Assembly: GCA_016282055.1 (NCBI GenBank)
Contig: JAEEJT010000152.1
Span: 1 to 5,771 of the forward strand
Direction of reading: 5' to 3'
Length of the DNA stretch: 5,771 nucleotides
From: Bacilli bacterium
Lineage (GTDB): Bacteria; Bacillota_I; Bacilli_A; ML615J-28; CAG-698
Below the pieces are notes generated by a model. It was not told where the DNA came from and ran no database searches. It was given only the letters and a program-made list of their open reading frames with translations. The translations under genes were made by a program, and so were the position numbers. Of the stretch, positions 1-5,161 are shown in pieces. Each line of letters opens with the position of its first letter. The stretch's first letter is position 1.

Positions 1-2
1 AT

Positions 3-392
3 GATAAAGGATTAGAAGTATTAGATTTCCCATGTAATCAATTTGGACATCAAGCTCCAGGAGATGACAATGAAATTCATGAATTTTGTACTGCTAAATA
101 TCAAACAACATTTAATCAATTTAAAAAGATTGATGTAAATGGTGAGAATGAAGATAAACTATTTACTTACCTAAAAGAAAATTCAAACGAAGAATTAATT
201 CAAGGGAAAGCTCATAAAATAGCTATGAAAATGGTAAAAGGTTTATCAAAAACTTGTAAAAAACCAAATGATATTAAATGGAACTTTACAAAATTCTTAG
301 TTGACCAAGAAGGTAACGTTGTATTAAGAGTATCTCCAGTTGAAAAACCAGACATTATGGAAGACAAAATTAAAGAATTATTAGGATTATAA
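3..392 (+). CDS. gpx: Glutathione peroxidase family protein, 3' part (probably thioredoxin-dependent)
   Basis: The gene is cut by the window edge. The visible 129 residues read in frame from base 3 to a TAA at 390-392. They reduce (lipid) hydroperoxides if the family assignment holds. The FPCNQFGHQAPG block (fragment residues 9-20) and the WNFTKFLVD block (93-101) are signature segments of the family. They carry the catalytic-network Gln13 and Trp93-Asn94. The peroxidatic Cys/Sec motif lies upstream of the window. Cys29, in EFC, sits where the resolving Cys of thioredoxin-dependent enzymes such as yeast Gpx3 lies (Cys82 there). This suggests thioredoxin rather than glutathione as reductant, and trxB and trxA follow directly. 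The loop before WNF (about residues 65-91) is long and has an extra Cys85. Cytosolic. The family call is secure; reductant choice is inference. Confidence 0.93.
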   Translation, partial: DKGLEVLDFPCNQFGHQAPGDDNEIHEFCTAKYQTTFNQFKKIDVNGENEDKLFTYLKENSNEELIQGKAHKIAMKMVKGLSKTCKKPNDIKWNFTKFLVDQEGNVVLRVSPVEKPDIMEDKIKELLGL

Positions 393-393
393 T

Positions 394-1251
394 ATGTTAG
401 ATGCAATCATCATTGGTGCTGGTCCAGCGGGAATATCAGCAAGTCTATATTTAAAAAGAGGAAATAAGGATGTCTTGGTATTATATCATGGAGAATCTCA
501 ACTAGAAAAAGCTCACAAGATCGATAACTTTTATGGATTTCCAAATGGTATAAGCGGAAAAGACTTATACAATAATGGAATAAATCAAGCAAGAAATCTT
601 GGTATAGATGTTATTGATAGTGAAGTTATAGATATTAAGATAGATAACAATATCTTTACAGTAAAAACAATTGATAAAGATTATCAAGCAAGATCTATTG
701 TTATAGCTACAGGAAACAAAAAAATAAAACCAAACATTCAAAATCTTGATAAATATGAAGGACTTGGTGTTAGCTACTGTGCTATATGTGATGGCTTCTT
801 CTACAGAAAAAAGAAAGTATGTGTAATTGGTAATGATAATTATGCTTTAGCTGAGGCTAATGATTTAAAAAATGTTACTGATGATATTACAATACTTACT
901 AATGGATTAGAATTAAAGAAAGAAACAGACTTTAAAGTAGATACCAGAAAGATTAAATCTCTTGGTGGAAATGAAGTTTTAGAGTACGTTGAATTTGAAG
1001 ATGGAACAAGACTTGAAACTCGTGGAGTATTTATTGCTTTAGGAGTTGCTGGAGGAGTTGACTTTGCTAAAAAACTGGGTATTTTAGTAAATGGAGAAAA
1101 TATTAAAACTGATGAGAATATGAAAACAAATATTGATGGTATATATGCTACAGGTAACATATCTGGAGGTCTTCTTCAAATAAATAAAGCTTGTTATGAA
1201 GGAGCAAAAGCAGCTATTGATATTATAAAGTATTTAAACAATGACAAATAA
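394..1251 (+). CDS. trxB: Thioredoxin reductase-like flavoprotein, possibly ferredoxin-dependent (FFTR type)
   Basis: A 285-residue two-domain FAD protein that should reduce the thioredoxin encoded next to it. The FAD-binding GAGPAG is at residues 8-13, the IATG segment at 104-107 and the redox-active CAIC at 129-132, in the usual context before DGFF. The second dinucleotide domain is atypical. The expected GxGxxA is GNDNYA (146-151), and the HRRxxxR motif that binds the NADPH 2'-phosphate is replaced by ILTNG (167-171). The C-terminal FAD segment reads ATGN (252-255), not the usual GD, followed by GGLLQINKACYEGAKAA. Canonical NADPH enzymes are about 305-320 residues. These traits recall the clostridial ferredoxin-dependent flavin thioredoxin reductases; that is inference from motifs only. 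The ATG starts 1 nt after the gpx stop, with a weak AGGA site at 383-386 inside gpx, so translational coupling is likely. Confidence 0.9.
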   Translation: MLDAIIIGAGPAGISASLYLKRGNKDVLVLYHGESQLEKAHKIDNFYGFPNGISGKDLYNNGINQARNLGIDVIDSEVIDIKIDNNIFTVKTIDKDYQARSIVIATGNKKIKPNIQNLDKYEGLGVSYCAICDGFFYRKKKVCVIGNDNYALAEANDLKNVTDDITILTNGLELKKETDFKVDTRKIKSLGGNEVLEYVEFEDGTRLETRGVFIALGVAGGVDFAKKLGILVNGENIKTDENMKTNIDGIYATGNISGGLLQINKACYEGAKAAIDIIKYLNNDK

Positions 1252-1263
1252 GGAGGATTAATT

Positions 1264-1566
1264 ATGAGTTTATTAGATTTAAATAATAAAAATTTTGATG
1301 AATTAGTAAAAGATGGTAATGTTTTAGTTGATTTCTATGCTGATTGGTGTATGCCTTGCAAAATGCAAGCTCCAGTAGTTCATGAAATAGCTAGCGAATA
1401 TAAAGAATATAAAGTTGGTAAAATTAATGTTGATGATGATCCAGAATTAAGTGAAAGATTTAATGTTGTAAGTATTCCAACACTTCTTGTATTCAAAAAT
1501 GGTAATGTTGTTAAAAAGTTTGTAGGAGTAACAAGCAAAGAAGATATTCTTGCTGCACTAAAATAA
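1264..1566 (+). CDS. trxA: Thioredoxin
   Basis: A single-domain cytosolic thioredoxin of 100 residues, close to the usual 100-110. The active site is WCMPCK (residues 28-33, Cys29 and Cys32), with Met in place of the common Gly of WCGPC. The cis-Pro loop is SIPT (70-73, Pro72), and VDFYADW and FKNG are typical fold segments. A strong AGGAGG at 1251-1256 overlaps the trxB stop and fixes the start. The gene is 12 nt from trxB and its TAA overlaps the next ATG by 1 nt. In context it should carry electrons from the TrxB-like reductase to the Gpx and to other thiol targets. The Met in the active site may tune redox potential or partner choice, which I infer only. Confidence 0.96.
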   Translation: MSLLDLNNKNFDELVKDGNVLVDFYADWCMPCKMQAPVVHEIASEYKEYKVGKINVDDDPELSERFNVVSIPTLLVFKNGNVVKKFVGVTSKEDILAALK

Positions 1567-2000
1567 TGGATAAATATGATTGTTTAAGACTAGAAAATCA
1601 ACTATGCTTTCCATTATATGTTGCAAGTAAAGAAGTAATAAGAGAATATAAACCTCTTCTTGATGATCTAGACCTTACCTATACTCAATATATAGCAATG
1701 ATGGCTATATGGCAATATAAAAAACTAAAAGTAACCGAATTAGGCAGATTATTATACCTAGATACAGGTACAATTTCCCCACTAATAAGAAAACTAAAGA
1801 GTAAAGGTTACATAACATTATCAAGAGATGAAGTTGATGAAAGAGTTCAAATCATTGAAGTAACATCTACTGGAATGGAATTACAAGATAAAGCTTTACA
1901 AGTTCCAATGAATATGATGAAAAATAAATGCATTGACTTAACTACTGATGAAGCTATAATGCTTAAAAAAATACTTGATAAAATAATTAAAAACATTTAA
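1566..2000 (+). CDS. ohrR: OhrR-type MarR family organic-peroxide-sensing repressor
   Basis: A 144-residue winged-helix MarR protein whose N-terminus (LENQLCFPLYVAS, residues 9-21) matches the OhrR subgroup. Cys14 aligns with the peroxide-sensing Cys15 of Bacillus subtilis OhrR. Tyr18, Tyr28 and Tyr39 fall where the tyrosines of the sensing pocket are expected. The recognition region is about residues 54-80, and the wing contains DERVQI (91-96). A second Cys at 122, near the C-terminal dimer helix, is close to the resolving Cys positions of two-Cys OhrR proteins such as the Xanthomonas one, so disulfide-type sensing is possible. Cys6 is extra. The ATG overlaps the trxA stop (TAATG), implying translational coupling. 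No ohr peroxidase gene is visible, so the likely targets are this operon and perhaps yccF. Family call confident; oxidation chemistry inferred. Confidence 0.9.
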   Translation: MDKYDCLRLENQLCFPLYVASKEVIREYKPLLDDLDLTYTQYIAMMAIWQYKKLKVTELGRLLYLDTGTISPLIRKLKSKGYITLSRDEVDERVQIIEVTSTGMELQDKALQVPMNMMKNKCIDLTTDEAIMLKKILDKIIKNI

Positions 2001-2012
2001 ATGCTTAAACAT

Positions 2013-2044
2013 AAAGACTGCTTTTTAAAAGCAGTCTTTTATTA
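2013..2044 (+). terminator. Rho-independent terminator of the gpx-trxB-trxA-ohrR operon
   Basis: AAAGACTGC (2013-2021) pairs perfectly with GCAGTCTTT (2031-2039). The intervening TTTTTAAAA can extend the stem. A T-rich tail, TTTTATTATT, follows. It lies 12 nt after the ohrR stop and separates the redox operon from the yccF promoter that begins at 2045. Confidence 0.9.
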
Positions 2045-2073
2045 TTGACACTATTAGTTTTAAGTGATACAAT
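2045..2073 (+). promoter_or_regulatory. Sigma-A-type promoter of yccF
   Basis: A perfect -35 TTGACA (2045-2050), a 17-nt spacer and a -10 TACAAT (2068-2073) that differs from consensus by one base. TGA directly before the -10 gives the extended -10 motif. The start of transcription should fall near 2080, about 25 nt before the ATG at 2106. A strong AAGGAGG at 2095-2101 serves translation. Confidence 0.9.
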
Positions 2074-2082
2074 TCAAATGTA
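2068..2082. promoter_or_regulatory. Candidate OhrR operator over the yccF -10
   Basis: TACAATTCAAATGTA is a 7-1-7 palindrome with one mismatched pair. It fits the core TACAATTnAATTGTA known from the Bacillus subtilis ohrA operator at 14 of 15 positions. It covers the -10 element, a typical place for repression, and lies 68 nt after the ohrR gene. One arm is partly dictated by the -10 sequence, so only the other arm is independent evidence. Confidence 0.5.
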
Positions 2083-2105
2083 TTTATTACTTATAAGGAG
2101 GATTT

Positions 2106-2462
2106 ATGAAAACATTAGGTAATATTTTATGGTTCATTTTTACAGGTCTATGGGGTGCTATAGCTTACTTTTTATTAGGTGTATTATGGTGCATTACAAT
2201 TATTGGTATCCCATTTGGAAAACAATGCTTTAAAATCGCTGGATTAATTATTTGGCCAATTGGAAAAAATGTAAATACTCATTTTGATAAACATCCAATT
2301 GCAAACATTATTTGGTTATTATTAGGTGGATTTGAACTAGCTGTAGGCTTTTTATTTGCTGGATTATTATGGTGCATTACAATTATTGGAATTCCATTTG
2401 GAAAACAATGCTTCAAATTAGCTCAATTATCATTATTACCATTTGGTGCAAATTTTAAATAG
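2106..2462 (+). CDS. yccF: YccF domain-containing inner membrane protein (two YccF repeats)
   Basis: A 118-residue hydrophobic protein made of two copies of the YccF domain, about residues 4-57 and 65-118. Each has the hallmark LWCITIIGIPFGKQCFK (27-43 and 88-104), followed by a WPIG or LPFG segment. Members of the family are predicted membrane proteins with two such repeats; their biochemical role is not established. Predicted membrane segments are roughly 8-35 and 66-95, with the Ile/Gly-rich repeats as further hydrophobic stretches. The start follows a strong AAGGAGG with 4 nt spacing. The gene has its own promoter and terminator, so it is monocistronic. The predicted OhrR-like site at its promoter would tie it to peroxide stress, but that is inference. 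The stop is TAG. Confidence 0.9.
   Translation: MKTLGNILWFIFTGLWGAIAYFLLGVLWCITIIGIPFGKQCFKIAGLIIWPIGKNVNTHFDKHPIANIIWLLLGGFELAVGFLFAGLLWCITIIGIPFGKQCFKLAQLSLLPFGANFK
2182..2417 (+). repeat. Near-identical intragenic repeat in yccF (2182-2234 and 2365-2417)
   Basis: Two 53-nt blocks 183 bp (61 codons) apart differ at only three positions by eye. All three are synonymous third bases (GGT/GGA, ATC/ATT, TTT/TTC). Each encodes the same 17 residues of the YccF repeat. The flanking sequence of the two halves is far more diverged. The protein repeat is a family trait; the nucleotide near-identity is what stands out. Confidence 0.85.
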
Positions 2463-2467
2463 AAAAT

Positions 2468-2496
2468 AAGGGAAGTCATTAAATAACTTCCCTTTT
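2468..2496. terminator. Bidirectional terminator between yccF and the convergent membrane gene
   Basis: AAGGGAAGT (2468-2476) pairs with ACTTCCCTT (2486-2494) across a 9-nt loop. TTTT follows on the plus strand, and the minus-strand exit reads ATTTTCT, so it can serve both converging genes. The stop codon of the minus-strand gene (2495-2497) abuts the hairpin. Confidence 0.85.
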
Positions 2497-3121
2497 AAAT
2501 TTCTACTTTATATCTAATCCATCTAATTAACATTATAAAACTTATAATAAACATTATACTACCAATAACTAATGTAAAATAAGAATTAATAATATATAAT
2601 AAAGTAATATTATAATAATGTAAAATAATTCTTGATACAAACTCTTCAATAATAACAAGATCAGATAAACAACTAACAAAAGTAATCTCTTTTAAACCAA
2701 TTACCATAATATCTGTTTTTTCTAAAGCTGTTTTTAAATTCTTTATTGATAAAGCAAAAGTAATTATTAAGAATAAAATGATAAAGGATTTATATCCATC
2801 ATAAGTATTATTATTAGAAATATCAATTCCATTTACTTTTAAAACAACGAAAGCAATAAAAATTAATGAATAAATAAGAGTAGAAAGCATTATAAAAAAG
2901 TATGCTTTCTTCTTTTTATCCCTAGTTTTAGTTACATTATTAACAAATAATAATTTGGCACAAAAAATCATAAGTGTTGGAATGGAAGCTATTAATAATA
3001 CAATAGACATTGTCATTATACCAATTCCAATTTTATATAAAAAACTTACTAGTGTTATTATTGATGTTGCTAATATTATTCTTTTCTCTTTAGTTTTTGG
3101 ACTAATTTGTTTCTTTTTCAT
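2495..3121 (-). CDS. Multi-pass membrane protein of unknown function
   Basis: I do not recognise this 208-residue protein. It starts with a Lys-rich cytoplasmic tail (residues 1-14). Hydrophobic stretches follow at roughly 14-30, 34-60, 73-96, 111-127 and 170-199, the last perhaps two helices. That predicts five or six membrane segments. A basic cytoplasmic loop TRDKKKK lies at 66-72, and a less hydrophobic segment with acidic residues at about 128-166. No catalytic or metal-binding motif is evident. The ATG has an AAAGAG ribosome site 8 nt upstream (3130-3135). It has its own promoter (3156-3184) and ends at the shared bidirectional terminator, so it is a single-gene unit. Its ORF integrity, promoter and RBS support a real gene; the function is open. 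Confidence 0.8.
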   Translation of the reverse strand: MKKKQISPKTKEKRIILATSIITLVSFLYKIGIGIMTMSIVLLIASIPTLMIFCAKLLFVNNVTKTRDKKKKAYFFIMLSTLIYSLIFIAFVVLKVNGIDISNNNTYDGYKSFIILFLIITFALSIKNLKTALEKTDIMVIGLKEITFVSCLSDLVIIEEFVSRIILHYYNITLLYIINSYFTLVIGSIMFIISFIMLIRWIRYKVEI

Positions 3122-3155
3122 ATAATTAACTCTTTCTGATTAATAAACTCCATTT

Positions 3156-3184
3156 ATTATACACTAATATTTATAATTAGTAAA
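3156..3184 (-). promoter_or_regulatory. Promoter of the unknown membrane protein gene
   Basis: Read on the minus strand: a -35 TTTACT (3184-3179, 4 of 6 consensus), a 17-nt spacer and a perfect -10 TATAAT (3161-3156). Transcription would start near 3149, about 28 nt before the ATG at 3121. The -35 nearly touches the terminator of the upstream permease gene. Confidence 0.7.
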
Positions 3185-3216
3185 ATAAAAAACTCATAAG
3201 ATAAACTCATGAGTTT
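3179..3216 (-). terminator. Terminator of the Fur/ArsP_2 operon
   Basis: On the minus strand AAACTCAT (3216-3209) pairs with ATGAGTTT (3197-3190) across an 11-nt loop. A T-rich tail follows toward 3182. The hairpin starts 6 nt after the permease stop (3222-3224). A nested palindrome at 3203-3216 offers an alternative fold. A T-run also follows on the plus strand, but no plus-strand gene feeds into it. Confidence 0.8.
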
Positions 3217-3221
3217 ATTTT

Positions 3222-4115
3222 TTAAAATCCAAATATGATAGAAGCTAAATACCCTATCACTAATGAAACAGTAAAACAAATACAAACAATAATTAAAGCA
3301 TTCTTTCTATGTTTCTTATCCTTAAATAAATAGATTAAACCAAGTCCAGAGTTAACAAGTAAACCAGCTAAAACTGCACCAAATTTAATTTTATTTAATA
3401 AGAATAATTCTGTAATTACTACACTTGAAGCACAATTTGGAATTAAACCAATTAAAGTTGCATAAAGTGGAGTTAGATATTTATTACTTTCAATAAAGTT
3501 AGAGAAGTTTTCTTCACCAACGAAAGCAATAATTAAACCAAAAATCATATTAATAATAAAAACATATAAAAATATTTTTAAACTATGAAGTAAAGGATGT
3601 AAGAAATATTTATGAAATTTACCTTCTTCTTCATCATCAATATGATGTCCACAACATCCAGTATGAATCTCATCATGATCACAATCACATTCATCAAGAT
3701 GTTCTTTTACATGTTTTTTATCTCTAATTATCTTGTCAGTAACAAAACCTACGATAAAACCAATAACAAATTTACATAACAATAATACAATTACCCATAA
3801 AGTCTTTTCATTATGAGCAGCAATCATTAAAGGAACAGCTTCATCACTACAAGATAAGAATACAGCAACAAGTGTACCCATTGTAATATGTTCTTTAATA
3901 TATAAATCACTACTAACAACACTTATTCCACATTGAGGAATCAAGCCAAACATAGATCCAAATAATGGTGATAATTGATTATTCTTTTTTAAAACTTTTG
4001 TCATTTGAATTTCAAGTAAAGATAAAATTACATGAACCAAAAAAACAACAGCCAAAACTAAACTACTGTCTTTTAAAGCATCTAATAAAACATCTAAAAA
4101 AGTATCCCAAGTCAT
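3222..4115 (-). CDS. ArsP_2-like permease (putative heavy-metal/arsenic efflux, substrate uncertain)
   Basis: A 297-residue membrane permease with two homologous halves. Each has the family motif: GLIPQCG (residues 57-63) and GLIPNCA (223-229), both followed by SVV and a membrane helix. This fits the family annotated as putative 10-TM heavy-metal exporter (ArsP_2, PF11449) or arsenic efflux protein. The halves are joined by a hydrophilic loop of about 131-176 that is very rich in ligands: Cys143, 145, 154, 155 and His135, 139, 147, 151, 157, 158, 168, 173, plus an acidic DDEEE patch. This suggests binding of Zn-like metals on the cytosolic side. The ATG overlaps the regulator's stop by 1 nt and has GGAGG at 4125-4129. 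A Fur-family regulator in the same operon argues for a transition metal rather than arsenite. Family call good; direction and substrate open. Confidence 0.82.
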   Translation of the reverse strand: MTWDTFLDVLLDALKDSSLVLAVVFLVHVILSLLEIQMTKVLKKNNQLSPLFGSMFGLIPQCGISVVSSDLYIKEHITMGTLVAVFLSCSDEAVPLMIAAHNEKTLWVIVLLLCKFVIGFIVGFVTDKIIRDKKHVKEHLDECDCDHDEIHTGCCGHHIDDEEEGKFHKYFLHPLLHSLKIFLYVFIINMIFGLIIAFVGEENFSNFIESNKYLTPLYATLIGLIPNCASSVVITELFLLNKIKFGAVLAGLLVNSGLGLIYLFKDKKHRKNALIIVCICFTVSLVIGYLASIIFGF

Positions 4116-4513
4116 TATTTACTACCTCCACACTCTTCACATAATCCATAAAATACAACCCTAGATAGATCAATCTTAAACTTATGATTACTACTCACAT
4201 GTTTAATAAACTCATCGACTTCCTCACACTCTAAATGAATTAATTTATTACATTTAGTACAAATCATATGAAAATGATTATGACAATCATCATCATCAAT
4301 AAATTGATAACAAGCTTTGCTGACATTATCCATAACAAACTTTCTAACCTTATTATCACTAGTTAGATTATCAAGATATCTATATAATGTAGCAACAGAA
4401 ACCTTAATATTTGTACTATTTAATTCATCTCTTAACTCATCAACAGTAAAGCAACGATTAGAATTATTCTTTAAATAATCTAAAATAACCATCTTTTGTT
4501 TAGTATTATACAT
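4115..4513 (-). CDS. Fur family metalloregulator, Zur-like
   Basis: A 132-residue Fur-family repressor with an N-terminal winged helix (about 1-75). The recognition helix region is VSVATLYRYLDNL (38-50). The C-terminal dimerisation domain has both structural Zn pairs, Cys85-x-x-Cys88 and Cys125-x-x-Cys128. The sensing region is CHNHFH (77-82), with Cys68, His93, Glu95 and His110 as further ligands. A Cys directly before the His cluster is more typical of zinc-sensing Zur than of Fur or PerR, so I favour Zur. Motif reading alone cannot exclude PerR. It starts at 4513 with GGAGG at 4520-4524. A TGAGAATGATTATCA box lies between promoter and RBS, so it should autoregulate itself and the overlapping permease gene. 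Confidence 0.88.
   Translation of the reverse strand: MYNTKQKMVILDYLKNNSNRCFTVDELRDELNSTNIKVSVATLYRYLDNLTSDNKVRKFVMDNVSKACYQFIDDDDCHNHFHMICTKCNKLIHLECEEVDEFIKHVSSNHKFKIDLSRVVFYGLCEECGGSK
4125..4129 (-). promoter_or_regulatory. Permease RBS embedded in the fur-like coding end
   Basis: GGAGG on the minus strand falls in the Gly-Gly codons just before the regulator's Ser-Lys-stop, with 9 nt to the permease ATG. Together with the TAATG overlap this implies coupled translation of regulator and permease, and it fixes the permease start. Confidence 0.85.
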
Positions 4514-4527
4514 AATAAACCTCCAAT

Positions 4528-4544
4528 TTGAGAATGATTATCAA
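4528..4544. promoter_or_regulatory. Fur-family operator (Fur/Zur/PerR box)
   Basis: TTGAGAATGATTATCAA is an 8-1-8 palindrome with one mismatched pair. Its core matches the Gram-positive Fur-family 7-1-7 consensus TGATAATnATTATCA at 14 of 15 positions. It lies in the leader, roughly +6 to +22 from the predicted start, immediately before the GGAGG of the regulator gene. Occupancy there would block transcription. The sequence alone does not tell Zur, Fur and PerR apart. Confidence 0.88.
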
Positions 4545-4556
4545 TTTCATAATATA

Positions 4557-4585
4557 ATTATAGTCTCTCAATCACTAAAAGTCAA
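4557..4585 (-). promoter_or_regulatory. Promoter of the fur-like/permease operon
   Basis: Minus strand: a -35 TTGACT (4585-4580, 5 of 6), a 17-nt spacer and a perfect -10 TATAAT (4562-4557). Transcription should start near 4550, placing the Fur-family box inside the 5' leader. Confidence 0.85.
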
Positions 4586-4591
4586 TAAGCA

Positions 4592-4621
4592 AAATAAAAA
4601 AAGTAGTTTATAAAAACTACT
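4592..4621 (-). terminator. Terminator of the flavodoxin/DUF6442/XRE operon
   Basis: Minus strand: AGTAGTTT (4621-4614) pairs with AAACTACT (4609-4602) around a 4-nt loop. A long T-tract follows through about 4594. The stop codon of the XRE gene (4617-4619) is inside the ascending arm. The fur-like promoter -35 lies only a few bases beyond the T-tract. Confidence 0.88.
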
Positions 4622-4832
4622 CATTTTCAAAATAAAATATGTCTTCAAATTTAAGATCTAAAGCAATAGATAAAAGTAGGGCAAGTTTTGCAGTAGGTTC
4701 ATATTGATTTGTTTCAATAGAACTTATAGTATTTCTTGATACTCCAACAAGTCTAGATAATTCTAATTGACTTAATCCTTTTTCTTTTCTAACTAAAGAT
4801 AGTCTATTTAATAATCTCAATTCCTTTTTCAT
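4617..4832 (-). CDS. Small XRE/Cro-C1 family transcriptional regulator
   Basis: A 71-residue protein that is almost entirely one helix-turn-helix domain. The HTH spans about residues 10-66, with LSQLELSRLVGVSRNTISSI (20-39) as helices 2-3 and the following NQYEPTAKLALLLSIALDL typical of the family. It ends FEDIFYFENE, as in many small Bacillota XRE regulators. A longer frame runs back to 4892. I chose the ATG at 4832 because AGGAG lies at 4843-4847 with 10 nt spacing and the start is 2 nt after the upstream stop. The longer version would read through the upstream gene and add a sequence unlike the family. As the only DNA-binding protein of this operon it may control the operon's own two-operator promoter. 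The stop is TAG. Confidence 0.9.
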   Translation of the reverse strand: MKKELRLLNRLSLVRKEKGLSQLELSRLVGVSRNTISSIETNQYEPTAKLALLLSIALDLKFEDIFYFENE

Positions 4833-4834
4833 TA

Positions 4835-5161
4835 TTAAATAACTCCTACTAATTTTAATACCCAAAGTACTAAAAACATTAAAGAAATGCATCCATAAAT
4901 TAAAGAAACTAATAATTCATGTTTTTTCTTTAATTTTATAAATTTATATAGAAATGCTATAAAACACATCGAAAATAGCACCATATTTGACCCATAATTG
5001 ATTTTCCTAAATACTATAGCTTCTATTACATCAACAACCATAATAAGCACTATGCCTATAAAGTAAGCTAAGTATGCACTCCTTTGTTGGATAGAAAAAT
5101 CAACTAAATCTTTACCCTTACCTTCTTCTTGTGCTCTTTTTAATATCTCATCTTTATTCAT
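4835..5161 (-). CDS. DUF6442-like small membrane protein
   Basis: A 108-residue protein with a charged N-terminus (MNKDEILKRAQEEGKGKD) and three predicted membrane segments at about 30-50, 57-75 and 83-105. A basic KLKKKHEL lies between the last two (76-83). The layout, the INYG segment after the first helix and the partnership with a small XRE regulator resemble the DUF6442 family of Bacillota. I base this on memory of the family pattern, so the name is tentative; the function is unknown. Start at 5161 with AGGAG at 5168-5172, 6 nt away. The first 8 nt overlap the end of the flavodoxin-like gene, and the XRE gene follows after 2 nt. These three are thus one translationally packed operon. Confidence 0.8.
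   Translation of the reverse strand: MNKDEILKRAQEEGKGKDLVDFSIQQRSAYLAYFIGIVLIMVVDVIEAIVFRKINYGSNMVLFSMCFIAFLYKFIKLKKKHELLVSLIYGCISLMFLVLWVLKLVGVI

Noticed and set aside
212..406. Minus-strand open frame of 64 codons
   Set aside because: It is antisense to the well-conserved Gpx and trxB start, has no family signal and no convincing ribosome site. A shadow frame.
410..592. Minus-strand open frame of 60 codons
   Set aside because: Antisense to the FAD-binding domain of trxB; no independent support.
840..1160. Minus-strand open frame of 106 codons
   Set aside because: Antisense to trxB; the Ser/Pro/Phe-rich product is typical of a reverse-frame translation, and trxB is clearly the real gene.
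2013..2039. Riboswitch or attenuator before yccF
   Set aside because: The hairpin lies upstream of the yccF promoter and directly after ohrR, so it is that operon's terminator, not a leader element.
3203..3216. AAACTCATGAGTTT palindrome as a regulatory operator
   Set aside because: It is better explained as part of the terminator hairpin behind the permease gene.
4833..4892. N-terminal extension of the XRE gene to the ATG at 4892
   Set aside because: It would overlap the upstream gene by 58 nt. The ATG at 4832 has AGGAG upstream and gives the usual family N-terminus.
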